A DNA stretch of 22,889 nt, from assembly GCA_903933475.1 (NCBI GenBank), contig CAIZKE010000282.1, positions 1 through 22,889 of the forward strand, given 5' to 3'. Both the position numbers and the translations under genes were made by a program. Below the pieces are notes generated by a model. It was not told the origin of the DNA. It worked only from the letters and a program-made list of their open reading frames with translations, and did not search any database. This DNA is from an uncultured Alphaproteobacteria bacterium. Its GTDB lineage: Bacteria; Pseudomonadota; Alphaproteobacteria; Caulobacterales; Caulobacteraceae. Positions 7,448 to 16,078 of the stretch are shown here, piece after piece (position 1 is the first letter of the stretch; every line of letters begins with the position of its first letter).

Positions 7448-8677
7448 TCAGTCCACAATGGCCGAGTAGACGAGGTTCTTCAGCTGGCCCCGGAAGTTAA
7501 AGGTTCCGGAGGGCATGAGCTGGGTCATGAAGACCATGGTCATGTCCTCCTTCGGGTCCACCCAGAAGATGGTCGAGGCCGCGCCGCCCCAGTAGTAGTC
7601 GCCGACGCCGAGGCCGCCGGTCTCGACCACGCCCTGAGTCGAGGCGAAGCCCAGCCCGAAGCCCACGCCCTCGTTGGCCGTCTCGGAGAAGGCACCGATG
7701 GCCAGCTGGGTCAGGTCCTTGCCGCCGGGCAGGTGGTTCATGTGCATCATCTCAAGGGTCCGTGGCCCCAGGATGCGCACGCCGCCCAGTTCGCCGCCCC
7801 GGCGGAGCATCTCGCAAAACCGCATGTAGTCTGCCGTGGTGCCTGTCAGGCCACCACCGCCCGACTTGAAAGCGGCGTCTCGGGTGTAATTGCTGGTCTG
7901 GGGATCGTCGATCAGCTTCAGCGCCTTGTCCGGTCCGCGCTGGTAGTTGGCGCAGAAGCGGTCGACCTTGTCGGGGGCGACCCGGAAGGCGGTGTCGACC
8001 ATGCCCAGGGGCTCGAAGATTTCCTCCCGCAGGAAGTCGGCGAAGGGGCGGCCCGAGATGATCTCGACCAGGGCGCCGCAGACGTCGGTGGCCAGGGAGT
8101 ACATCCAGCGTTCGCCGGGATGGTAGCGCAGCGGCACCTCGGCCAGCTTGTCCATGAATTCCACCATGGTGTCGGTGGTGTCCGATGAGCGGATCCTGAG
8201 CGCCCGGTAGACCTTGTCGATGGGGTGCTGGAGTCCAACGCCGGGAAGTCCCCCGCCATAGGTCAGGCCCGCAGCGTGCGACAGCACGTCCCGGAAAGTC
8301 GCCGGCCGGCGAGGCCGCTCGGTGACCATGTCCTCGCCTTCGCCGGACACCCAGACCCGGTGGTTCTTCCAGGACGGGACATAGCGGCTCACCGGGTCGT
8401 TCAGCTGGAAGTAGCCCCGCTCGTACAACATCATCAGGGCGACTGAAGTGATCGGCTTGGTCATGGAATAGATGCGGAAGATGGCGTCGTCGCGCATGGG
8501 CCTGTTCCGCTCCAGGTCCATGCTGCCGAACGCTCCGGAGTAGGCGGGGACGCCGTGGCGGGCGATGGCGATCTGGCAGCCGGCGATCTTCTGCGGACCG
8601 ATGTAGTTGCGCTCAATATGCTCGCCGATGCGCTCCAGGCGCGAAAGGTCGAATCCGGTTGCGTGCGTCGCCGTCAT
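7448..8677 (-). CDS. Serine hydrolase of the beta-lactamase / class C-like esterase family
   Basis: A 409-residue protein with the penicillin-binding/beta-lactamase fold used by many carboxylesterases. The catalytic SxxK tetrad is S71MTK in FRIYSMTKPITS. The second motif tyrosine is Y193 in ERWMYSLATDV. A third-strand motif WGGAAST (363-369) replaces the KTG of true beta-lactamases, as in the EstB-type esterases. The sequence LSHAAGLTYGG (132-142) is also typical. No signal peptide is seen with the chosen start, so it is probably cytoplasmic; substrate is unknown. The ATG at 8677 has GGGGGAGG about 10 bases upstream; a longer open frame to 8815 would run over the start of the divergent cinA-like gene and was rejected. 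It is divergent from that gene with a 103-base gap. Confidence 0.9.
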   Translation of the reverse strand: MTATHATGFDLSRLERIGEHIERNYIGPQKIAGCQIAIARHGVPAYSGAFGSMDLERNRPMRDDAIFRIYSMTKPITSVALMMLYERGYFQLNDPVSRYVPSWKNHRVWVSGEGEDMVTERPRRPATFRDVLSHAAGLTYGGGLPGVGLQHPIDKVYRALRIRSSDTTDTMVEFMDKLAEVPLRYHPGERWMYSLATDVCGALVEIISGRPFADFLREEIFEPLGMVDTAFRVAPDKVDRFCANYQRGPDKALKLIDDPQTSNYTRDAAFKSGGGGLTGTTADYMRFCEMLRRGGELGGVRILGPRTLEMMHMNHLPGGKDLTQLAIGAFSETANEGVGFGLGFASTQGVVETGGLGVGDYYWGGAASTIFWVDPKEDMTMVFMTQLMPSGTFNFRGQLKNLVYSAIVD

Positions 8678-8780
8678 GGCTCTGGGCCTCCCCCCGTATT
8701 TGTCTCTAGGACTTTCCGGGGCATCATGCGCCTCACAGGCGGGGCGTGGCCAGCCCCCGCGACGCTTTGGGAGCCGCACC

Positions 8781-9272
8781 ATGACCGCCATCCTCGATAC
8801 CCTTGCTGAGTCCATCGCCGAGGCCCTGCGCGCCCGGGGCGAAACGGTCGCCGTTGCTGAAAGCTCCTCCGGGGGGCTGATCTCGGCGGCCCTGCTGGGG
8901 GTTGGCGGTGCCTCGGCCTACTATCTGGGCGGCGGCGTGATCTACACCGCCAAGGCCCGCTTCGCCCTGCTGGACATCCCGCGTGAAGCGACGGCGGGCA
9001 TGCGCTCGTCCAGCGAGCCCTATGCCCTCCTCCTGGCGCGATCGGTACGGGAGCAGTTCGGAGCCAGCTGGGGTGTTTCCGAGACCGGTGCGGCCGGGCC
9101 AACCGGGAACGGCTACGGGGATGCGGCCGGACACTCCTGCGTGGCCATCTCGGGACCCATCGAGACCGTGGTCACCCTGGAGACGGGCAGCGCAGATCGC
9201 CGGGCCAACATGGAGGCCTTCGCCGCCGCGGCCCTCGATCTTTTGGGCCGTGGCCTGGCCGCCGCGGGCTGA
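8781..9272 (+). CDS. CinA C-terminal domain protein (nicotinamide-nucleotide amidase-like), variant motif
   Basis: A 163-residue stand-alone CinA-C/PncC-like domain. In the family this domain deamidates nicotinamide mononucleotide in pyridine-nucleotide recycling. Conserved regions are AESSSGGLISA (26-36), YYLGGGVIYTAKAR (47-60) and SETGAAGPTGNGYGD (100-114). The first motif is normally AESCTGG; here both the Cys and Thr are Ser. The C-terminal ETGSADRRANMEAF also departs from the usual GDRxxVR pattern. This looks like an alphaproteobacterial subfamily, so the amidase activity should not be taken for granted. ATG 8781 follows GGGAG by 7 bases; the frame open further upstream lies in the divergent hydrolase gene. 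Its stop is only three bases from the purL stop. Confidence 0.85.
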   Translation: MTAILDTLAESIAEALRARGETVAVAESSSGGLISAALLGVGGASAYYLGGGVIYTAKARFALLDIPREATAGMRSSSEPYALLLARSVREQFGASWGVSETGAAGPTGNGYGDAAGHSCVAISGPIETVVTLETGSADRRANMEAFAAAALDLLGRGLAAAG

Positions 9273-9275
9273 GCC

Positions 9276-9282
<7 letters not shown>
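9266..9282. terminator. Palindrome spanning both convergent stop codons (cinA-like / purL)
   Basis: gggctga (9266-9272) and tcagccc (9276-9282) are perfect inverted repeats around gcc. Each arm contains the final GGC codon and TGA stop of one gene, so both mRNAs end in the same 7-bp hairpin. There is no T tract, so termination activity is uncertain. Confidence 0.4.
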
Positions 9283-11471
<2,189 letters not shown>

Positions 11472-11477
11472 GAGCGG

Positions 11478-11485
11478 GTTCTAGC
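11478..11485 (-). promoter_or_regulatory. Predicted purL -10 element adjacent to the start codon
   Basis: On the minus strand GCTAGAAC (11485-11478) matches the Caulobacter-type -10 consensus GCTANAWC at all positions. It ends 6 bases before the purL ATG, so transcription would begin at or next to the start codon. I find no good -35 at the expected distance. Confidence 0.45.
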
Positions 11486-11525
11486 CGGACTCGCGCGGAA
11501 GGGCGATAGGCCCGCAATGCGAGTC

Positions 11526-11553
11526 TTGACCTGTAATTTTTACAACGTATAGG
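11526..11553 (+). promoter_or_regulatory. Promoter of the DUF4188 gene with an embedded operator-like palindrome
   Basis: The -35 TTGACC (11526-11531), a 16-base spacer and -10 TATAGG (11548-11553) form a good promoter. The spacer opens with the perfect inverted repeat TGTAA-ttt-TTACA (11532-11544), strikingly AT-rich for this GC-rich DNA and placed where a bound repressor would block RNA polymerase. The regulator is not in the window and cannot be named. Confidence 0.5.
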
Positions 11554-11578
11554 TACCTCATGCAGTGAGGAGGCCCCC

Positions 11579-12076
11579 GTGTCCAAAATCATCGACAAAC
11601 GCGTCTGCGCCGAGATCGACGGCGACTTCGTCCTCTTCCTGATCGGCATGCGGGTGAACCGCCCCCTGAAGTTCTGGAAGTGGGGACCGGTGGCCAACGC
11701 CATGCCGAAGATGATCATCGAGCTGTCCAAGCGGCCAGAGCTCGGAATGCTTCACGCCCGGACCCACTTCGGCTTCCCGGACATCTTCCTGGTCCAGTAC
11801 TGGCGCAGTTTCGATCACCTGGAGGCCTACGCCCGGTCCCGCGAGCTGGCGCACCTGCCCGCCTGGCAGGCCTTCAACACCTCCGTGGGCTCCAATGGCG
11901 ACGTCGGCATCTGGCATGAGACCTACCTGATCCAGAACGGGGCCTACGAGAACGTCTACAACAACATGCCCGCCTTCGGCATGGGTCTGGCCGGTCAGGT
12001 GCGCGACGCCACAGGCGCACGCAAGGACGCCCGGCAGAGACTACAGGCGGCCTCGGGTCACCCACAGGGCGAGTGA
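11579..12076 (+). CDS. DUF4188 domain protein
   Basis: A 165-residue protein with the DUF4188 pattern: MRVNRPLKFWKWGPVANAMPKMIIEL (24-49), FGFPDIFLVQYWRSFDHLEAYARS (64-87), then AWQAFN and GIWHETY. The alternating strands and helices suggest a dimeric alpha/beta-barrel (ferredoxin-like) fold resembling small monooxygenase-like proteins. No enzymatic role is established to my knowledge. GTG at 11579 is chosen because GAGGAGG ends 5 bases before it and the family block begins soon after. It stands alone, divergent from purL by 107 bases, with its own promoter carrying a palindrome. The C-terminal 30 residues are basic and low-complexity. The domain call is likely; function is unknown. Confidence 0.8.
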   Translation: MSKIIDKRVCAEIDGDFVLFLIGMRVNRPLKFWKWGPVANAMPKMIIELSKRPELGMLHARTHFGFPDIFLVQYWRSFDHLEAYARSRELAHLPAWQAFNTSVGSNGDVGIWHETYLIQNGAYENVYNNMPAFGMGLAGQVRDATGARKDARQRLQAASGHPQGE

Positions 12077-12100
12077 GGCGGCCCATTCCGGCCTCAGACA

Positions 12101-12129
12101 TTGCCCGAACCTCCAATGCTGGCTAGCGT
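12101..12129 (+). promoter_or_regulatory. Predicted promoter of the APC permease gene
   Basis: TTGCCCG (12101-12107), 14 bases, then GCTAGCGT (12122-12129) follows the Caulobacter-type TTG-n14-GCTA pattern. The predicted transcript start, near 12136, leaves a leader of about 40 bases that begins just before a strong hairpin. Confidence 0.5.
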
Positions 12130-12140
12130 CCCCCGGACAG

Positions 12141-12158
12141 GCCCCGCAGACGCGGGGC
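12141..12158 (+). promoter_or_regulatory. 5' leader hairpin just before the permease ribosome site
   Basis: gccccgc (12141-12147) and gcggggc (12152-12158) form a perfect 7-bp stem with an AGAC loop. It lies only 5 bases before the Shine-Dalgarno AGGAGA (12164-12169). It has no T tract, so it may protect the 5' end or tune translation rather than terminate. Confidence 0.45.
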
Positions 12159-12174
12159 GAACCAGGAGACACAG

Positions 12175-13755
12175 ATGGCCAATGGGGGGATTTTCCGACG
12201 CAAGTCCGTCGCCCAGATCCAGTCCGAGCATGAACATGGTGAACTCAAGCGTACCCTCGGGGCGCTGAACCTCACCCTGCTCGGTATAGGCTGCATCATC
12301 GGGACGGGCATTTTCGTCCTGACCGGCCGAGCCGCCGCCGAGTTCGCCGGGCCGGGGATCATGATCTCCTTCATCATCACCGGCACGCTCTGCGCCTTCG
12401 TAGCCCTCTGCTATGCCGAACTGGCCTCGGTGCTACCTGTCTCTGGATCCGCCTATTCCTACTCCTACGCCTCCATGGGCGAGATCGTCGCCTGGGTCAT
12501 GGGCCTGCTGCTGATCCTGGAGTATGGCCTTGCAGGATCCACTGTTGCGGTGGGCTGGTCAGGCTACCTTGTCAGCCTGCTGAAGGACATTGGGGTCGTG
12601 ATCCCGCCCGCCTTCACGGCGGCTCCCGGTGTGGCGGTCAAGGACGCCTCTGGTGCTGTAGTCGCCACGGGGATCATGAACCTTCCCGCCATGGTTGCCC
12701 TTCTCGCCGTGACGGGCCTGTTGGTCAGGGGCGTGTCGGAGTCCACGACCGTCAACAACATCGTCGTCGTTATCAAGGTGGCCGTGGTGATCGCTTTCAT
12801 CGGGATCGGCGCCTTCCACGTTAACCCCGACCTCTGGAGCCCGCTGATCCCGCCCCAGGTCCCAGCGCCTCCCGCAGGTACGCCCATGGACATCTGGAGC
12901 CAGATCTGGCGGGCCCTGGGAGGTGTCATTAGCGGCGATACTGACTCCCGCTTCGGGGTCAGCGGCGTCATTCAAGCCGCTGCGGTCATCTTCTTCGCCT
13001 ACCTCGGCTTCGAAGCGGTCTCAACCGCCGGTGCCGAGAGCCGCAACCCGGCCCGCGACATGCCGATCGGCATCCTGGCGTCGCTGGCCATCTGCACCGT
13101 CCTCTACATCCTGACCTCGGCCGTGCTGGTGGGCATCGTGCCCTATCAGTCCCTCGACAACCCCGCGCCGATCGCCCTGGCGGTGGATGCGATCGGCCTG
13201 GGCTGGTTCGCCATCCTGGTAAAGATCGGGGCGCTCGCCGGCCTGTCCTCGGTGATGCTGGTCCTGCTCTATGGCCAGACCCGGATCTTCTACACCATGA
13301 GCCGGGACGGCCTGCTGCCGGATGTCCTGTCCCGCGTGCATCCGAAGTTCCAGACGCCTTGGGTGAACACGATCCTGGTCGGCGTCCTGGCCTGCCTAGC
13401 CGCCGGCTTCATGTCCCTCGACAAGCTGGCTGACCTGTCCAATGTCGGTGCGCTGACGGCCTTTGGCGTGGTCTGCGCCACGGTGATCTACCTCCGCCTG
13501 GCCTCGCCTGGCCTTGAACGTCCGTTCAAGGTTCCGCTCTACCCGGTGGTCCCGATCCTGGGCGTGCTGATGTGTGGCCTGCTGCTGCTCACCCTCATGA
13601 GGACGGACCACACCCGCAACTTCTTCCTCGGCTACCTCGTCATCGGCATCGTGGTCTATTTCGTCTACGGTATGCGCAACTCGAGGCTGGGACGCGGGAT
13701 CCTGGTCACGGGTCACGAGGCCGACCCGATGGAACTGCCCCACAAGGGCGATTGA
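12175..13755 (+). CDS. APC superfamily amino-acid permease (cationic amino-acid transporter type)
   Basis: An inner-membrane secondary transporter of 526 residues with roughly 12 or more hydrophobic segments. The first helix carries GIGCIIGTGIFVLTG (37-51), the unwound substrate-binding signature of the APC/LeuT fold. It is followed by ALCYAELASVLPVSGSAYSYSY, the second conserved block of the CAT-type family. FFAYLGFEAVSTAGAESRNPARDMP in the middle is the family's other hallmark, and the cytoplasmic N terminus reads FRRKSVAQIQSEHEHGELKRTLG. Family members import arginine, lysine or other amino acids; substrate is not deducible. The ATG at 12175 has AGGAGA 5 bases upstream. The gene stands alone between the DUF4188 gene and a strong terminator, and separates purL from purQSC. 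Confidence 0.92.
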   Translation: MANGGIFRRKSVAQIQSEHEHGELKRTLGALNLTLLGIGCIIGTGIFVLTGRAAAEFAGPGIMISFIITGTLCAFVALCYAELASVLPVSGSAYSYSYASMGEIVAWVMGLLLILEYGLAGSTVAVGWSGYLVSLLKDIGVVIPPAFTAAPGVAVKDASGAVVATGIMNLPAMVALLAVTGLLVRGVSESTTVNNIVVVIKVAVVIAFIGIGAFHVNPDLWSPLIPPQVPAPPAGTPMDIWSQIWRALGGVISGDTDSRFGVSGVIQAAAVIFFAYLGFEAVSTAGAESRNPARDMPIGILASLAICTVLYILTSAVLVGIVPYQSLDNPAPIALAVDAIGLGWFAILVKIGALAGLSSVMLVLLYGQTRIFYTMSRDGLLPDVLSRVHPKFQTPWVNTILVGVLACLAAGFMSLDKLADLSNVGALTAFGVVCATVIYLRLASPGLERPFKVPLYPVVPILGVLMCGLLLLTLMRTDHTRNFFLGYLVIGIVVYFVYGMRNSRLGRGILVTGHEADPMELPHKGD

Positions 13756-13780
13756 CGGATAAGTCCGGGCTGAAACAGAG

Positions 13781-13814
13781 AGGGCCCCTCCGGTTCCGGA
13801 GGGGCCCTTTTCTT
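13781..13814 (+). terminator. Intrinsic terminator of the permease gene
   Basis: agggcccctccgg (13781-13793) pairs with ccggaggggccct (13796-13808), ending in a T run then C and TTG. It lies between the convergent permease and purQ stops and might also act on purQ, but no matching T tract (A run on the plus strand) precedes the stem. Confidence 0.9.
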
Positions 13815-13843
13815 GTCCGCTGGCGAGTCCGGCGACCCGGCGG

Positions 13844-14506
13844 TCAGACGGTCTCGAGCAGGCTCTGGAAGAGCAGGGCGCCGTCCGCCGACCCCAGCTC
13901 CGCCTCGAAGGAACGGTCAGGGTGGGGCATTAGCCCCAGGACGTTGCCGCCTTTGTTGATCAGCCCGGCGATGTCATTGAGCGAGCCATTGGGATTGTCC
14001 GCATAGCGGAAGACCACCTGGCCTTCGCCCTCGACGCGGGAAAGGGTGTCTGCGTCCGCGAAGAAGGCGCCCTCGCCATTGCCTACGGTCATCACCGCTT
14101 GGCGACGGCTACCAAAGGCGCGGGTGAAACGGGTGTCTGGGCGGACGATGTCGAGATCCACCGGCTTGCAGACGTATTTCAGCGCCGCATTGCGCAGTAG
14201 GGCACCGGGCAGGAGGCCGCTCTCGCAGAGCACCTGGAAGCCGTTGCAGATGCCGACGACCGCTACGCCGCGCTCAGCCGCCTTGCGCACCTCGGTCATG
14301 ACCGGCGACAGGGCCGCCATGGCCCCGCAGCGCAGGTAGTCGCCGTAGGAAAAGCCCCCCGGCAGGACGATCAGGTCCAGTCCCGGCGGCAGGGCGGTCT
14401 CGGCATGCCAGACCATGTGGACGCTTGCGCCCGTGGAGCGCTCGACGGCGACCTTGCAGTCCCGGTCACAGTTGGAGCCTGGAAAGACGACGACGGCAGC
14501 CTTCAT
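13844..14506 (-). CDS. purQ: Phosphoribosylformylglycinamidine synthase subunit PurQ (glutaminase)
   Basis: PurQ is the class I glutamine amidotransferase subunit that releases ammonia for PurL. The 220-residue protein shows the nucleophile Cys87 in the elbow GICNGFQ (85-91), the oxyanion strand VLPGGFSYGDYLRCGAMA (48-65) and the catalytic His195 in GLMPHPDRSFE (191-201). The N terminus MKAAVVVFPGSNCDRD is the family start; ATG 14506 lies two bases after the purS stop, so translation is coupled. The frame open further upstream lies inside purS. It is the last gene of purC-purS-purQ and converges on the permease gene. Confidence 0.97.
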   Translation of the reverse strand: MKAAVVVFPGSNCDRDCKVAVERSTGASVHMVWHAETALPPGLDLIVLPGGFSYGDYLRCGAMAALSPVMTEVRKAAERGVAVVGICNGFQVLCESGLLPGALLRNAALKYVCKPVDLDIVRPDTRFTRAFGSRRQAVMTVGNGEGAFFADADTLSRVEGEGQVVFRYADNPNGSLNDIAGLINKGGNVLGLMPHPDRSFEAELGSADGALLFQSLLETV

Positions 14507-14508
14507 GG

Positions 14509-14748
14509 TCAGGCGACCTCGATCCGGTAGCCTTCGATGACGGTGTTCGCCAGGAGGGTCTCGCACATCCGGCGCACCTCGCCCTCCGCGGCCGCAGGGT
14601 CAGAGCCAGCGAGGTCGAACTCGACTGTCTTGCCGACCCGGACGTCCGAGACGCCGCTCCAGCCGAGCCCTTGCAGGGCGTTCTCGACGGCCTTGCCCTG
14701 GACGTCGAGGACGCCCGGCTTCAGAAACACATGGACCCTTACGCGCAC
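14509..14748 (-). CDS. purS: Phosphoribosylformylglycinamidine synthase subunit PurS
   Basis: PurS is a small (79-residue) subunit that bridges PurL and PurQ and helps ammonia transfer. The sequence RVHVFLKPGVLDVQGKAVENAL at 4-25 and GWSGVSDVRVGKTVEFDL (29-46) are typical of the family, as is the final ANTVIEGYRIEV. The start is GTG at 14748, overlapping the purC TAG stop by one base (TAGTG), which implies re-initiation by the same ribosomes. The stop is followed after two bases by the purQ ATG. Its presence fits the small-type PurL and separate PurQ in this genome. Confidence 0.96.
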   Translation of the reverse strand: MRVRVHVFLKPGVLDVQGKAVENALQGLGWSGVSDVRVGKTVEFDLAGSDPAAAEGEVRRMCETLLANTVIEGYRIEVA

Positions 14749-15506
14749 TAGTGCAGCCCTCCCCGGATGACGGTCGGCATTTCCTTCATGATGCCCAGGC
14801 GACGGGCTACTTCGGCATAGCCCTCGATAGCGTCGCCGAGGTCGCGGCGGAAAAGGTCGAGGTCAAGCTTCTCCCGGGTCTGTGCGTCCCAGAGCCGGCA
14901 GTTGTCCGGGCTGATGTCATCGGCCAGGACCACGCGGGAGAAGTCGTTCTCCCAGAGCCTGCCGTACTCCACCCGGAAGTCGATCAGCGAGATGCCCACC
15001 GCCCCGAAGGCGCCGTTCAGGAAGTCGTTAACCCTCAGGGACATGGCCATCATGTCGTCGAGCTCCTGGGTCGAAGCCCAGTTGAACGCGGTGATGTGCT
15101 CCTCGGTCACCATGGGATTCCCCAGCTTTTCGTCCTTCAGGTAGAACTCGATGATCGACCGGGGCAGGGCCTGGCCCTCGGGGATACCGAAGCGCTGCGA
15201 CAGCGAGCCCGCAGCGGTGTTCCGCACCACGACCTGAAGGGGAATGATCTCCAACTCGCGGATCAGCTGTTCGCGCAGGTTGAGCCGTCGGATGAAATGG
15301 TTCTGGACACCGATCGTATTCAGCCGGGTCATAAAGTACTCGCTGATCCGGTTGTTCAGTACGCCCTTGCCCTCGAGCACGGCCTGTTTGGCATTGTTGT
15401 AGGCGCTGGCGTCATCTTTGAAGTACTGGATCAGGGTGCCGGGCTCGGGACCCTCATAGAGAATCTTGCCGTGCCCTTCGTAGATCTTCTTGCGACGGGT
15501 ACTCAT
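14748..15506 (-). CDS. purC: Phosphoribosylaminoimidazole-succinocarboxamide (SAICAR) synthase
   Basis: PurC ligates aspartate to CAIR using ATP to give SAICAR, the eighth step in the classical numbering. The 252-residue length is that of the bacterial enzyme. Motifs are KIYEGHGKILYEG near the N terminus (ATP phosphate-binding), FKDDASAYNNAK, VVVRNTAAGSLSQRFG (about 93-108), LIDFRVEYGR (SAICAR synthetase signature 1) and LADDISPDNCRLWD (signature 2). GGAGAAGG precedes the ATG by about 7 bases. It is the first gene of purC-purS-purQ. The leader carries a terminator-like hairpin, and a good promoter is seen about 120 bases upstream. Confidence 0.98.
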   Translation of the reverse strand: MSTRRKKIYEGHGKILYEGPEPGTLIQYFKDDASAYNNAKQAVLEGKGVLNNRISEYFMTRLNTIGVQNHFIRRLNLREQLIRELEIIPLQVVVRNTAAGSLSQRFGIPEGQALPRSIIEFYLKDEKLGNPMVTEEHITAFNWASTQELDDMMAMSLRVNDFLNGAFGAVGISLIDFRVEYGRLWENDFSRVVLADDISPDNCRLWDAQTREKLDLDLFRRDLGDAIEGYAEVARRLGIMKEMPTVIRGGLH

Positions 15507-15552
15507 CGGCGCCTTCTCCAGGCCTCAGGGGCGGGACAGGTCTTCCGGAGAC

Positions 15553-15580
15553 AAAAAGGCGCGGGAGCAACGGCCCGCGC
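15553..15580 (-). terminator. Terminator-like hairpin in the purC leader (possible attenuator)
   Basis: On the minus strand GCGCGGG (15580-15574), an 8-base loop, CCCGCGC (15565-15559), one C, then TTTTT (15557-15553) form a textbook intrinsic terminator. It ends 46 bases before the purC ATG and lies downstream of the predicted purC promoter, so it would act on the purC message itself, as well as on antisense read-through from purB. Confidence 0.7.
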
Positions 15581-15623
15581 ACATCCGGACGACTCGACGA
15601 TCGTGTCCCGCCGAGGCCGCTGC

Positions 15624-15652
15624 AAGCTAGCCGAACCGGGGGGGGTTCGCAA
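15624..15652 (-). promoter_or_regulatory. Predicted purC-purS-purQ promoter
   Basis: On the minus strand TTGCGAA (15652-15646), 14 bases, then GCTAGCTT (15631-15624) follow the Caulobacter-type housekeeping pattern. The predicted start near 15617 gives a leader of about 110 bases that includes the terminator-like hairpin. Confidence 0.55.
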
Positions 15653-15668
15653 ACCGCACTGCTTTCCG

Positions 15669-15697
15669 TTGCGGACCGGCGATGCAGCGGATAGACA
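15669..15697 (+). promoter_or_regulatory. Predicted promoter of the DUF1476 gene
   Basis: TTGCGGA (15669-15675), 14 bases, then GATAGACA (15690-15697) resembles the same promoter class, though less perfectly than the purC one. The leader to the ATG would be about 20 bases. Confidence 0.4.
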
Positions 15698-15725
15698 GCC
15701 CCCTCAAAGCCTGTTTGGGAACACC

Positions 15726-16049
15726 ATGACCTCTTTTGAAAATCGTGAGCGCGGGTTCGAGAGCAAGTTTGCCCTCGACCAGGAGCAGGAATTCAAGGCG
15801 GCGGCCCGGCGTAATCGCATGCTGGGCGAGTGGGCGGCGGGCCTGATGGGCCTGCAGGGTGATCATGTTGCCGAATACGCCAAGGCGGTGGTCAAGTCCG
15901 ACCTCGAACTCCCCGGTGACGACGACGTGCACCGCAAGGTCTTCGAGGACCTCAAGGGTGCGGGCGTGAGTGTCTCCGAGGGGGATGTCCGCAACAAGAT
16001 GGGCGAGTACCTCGCCGTGTCGCGCCAGCAGCTGCGCGACGGCAACTAG
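15726..16049 (+). CDS. DUF1476 protein, F1-ATPase inhibitor (zeta subunit)-like
   Basis: A 107-residue, highly charged, helical cytoplasmic protein of the DUF1476 family. The family includes the zeta subunit of Paracoccus F1Fo-ATP synthase, whose N-terminal helix enters F1 and blocks ATP hydrolysis. The N terminus MTSFENRERGFESKFALDQEQEFKA is the conserved inhibitory region, followed by RRNRMLGEWAAGLMGLQG (30-47) and a C-terminal helical bundle segment (VRNKMGEYLAVS). ATG 15726 has TTTGGGAA upstream and is the family start. It is divergent from purC and converges on purB with a 29-base gap. Inhibitor activity varies among alphaproteobacteria, so the functional label is by family only. Confidence 0.9.
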   Translation: MTSFENRERGFESKFALDQEQEFKAAARRNRMLGEWAAGLMGLQGDHVAEYAKAVVKSDLELPGDDDVHRKVFEDLKGAGVSVSEGDVRNKMGEYLAVSRQQLRDGN

Positions 16050-16078
16050 AGGGCGGCCCGGGCCCTACAGCCTTCCGG

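Noticed and set aside
14751..15725. Plus-strand open frame extending the DUF1476 gene upstream across purC
   Set aside because: The extension is antisense to purC and unlike any DUF1476 protein; the family starts at MTSFENRERGF (15726).
16051..16065. Self-complementary ggcccgggcc between the DUF1476 and purB stops as a terminator
   Set aside because: A loop-less palindrome that cannot form a stable hairpin; no T tract on either strand.
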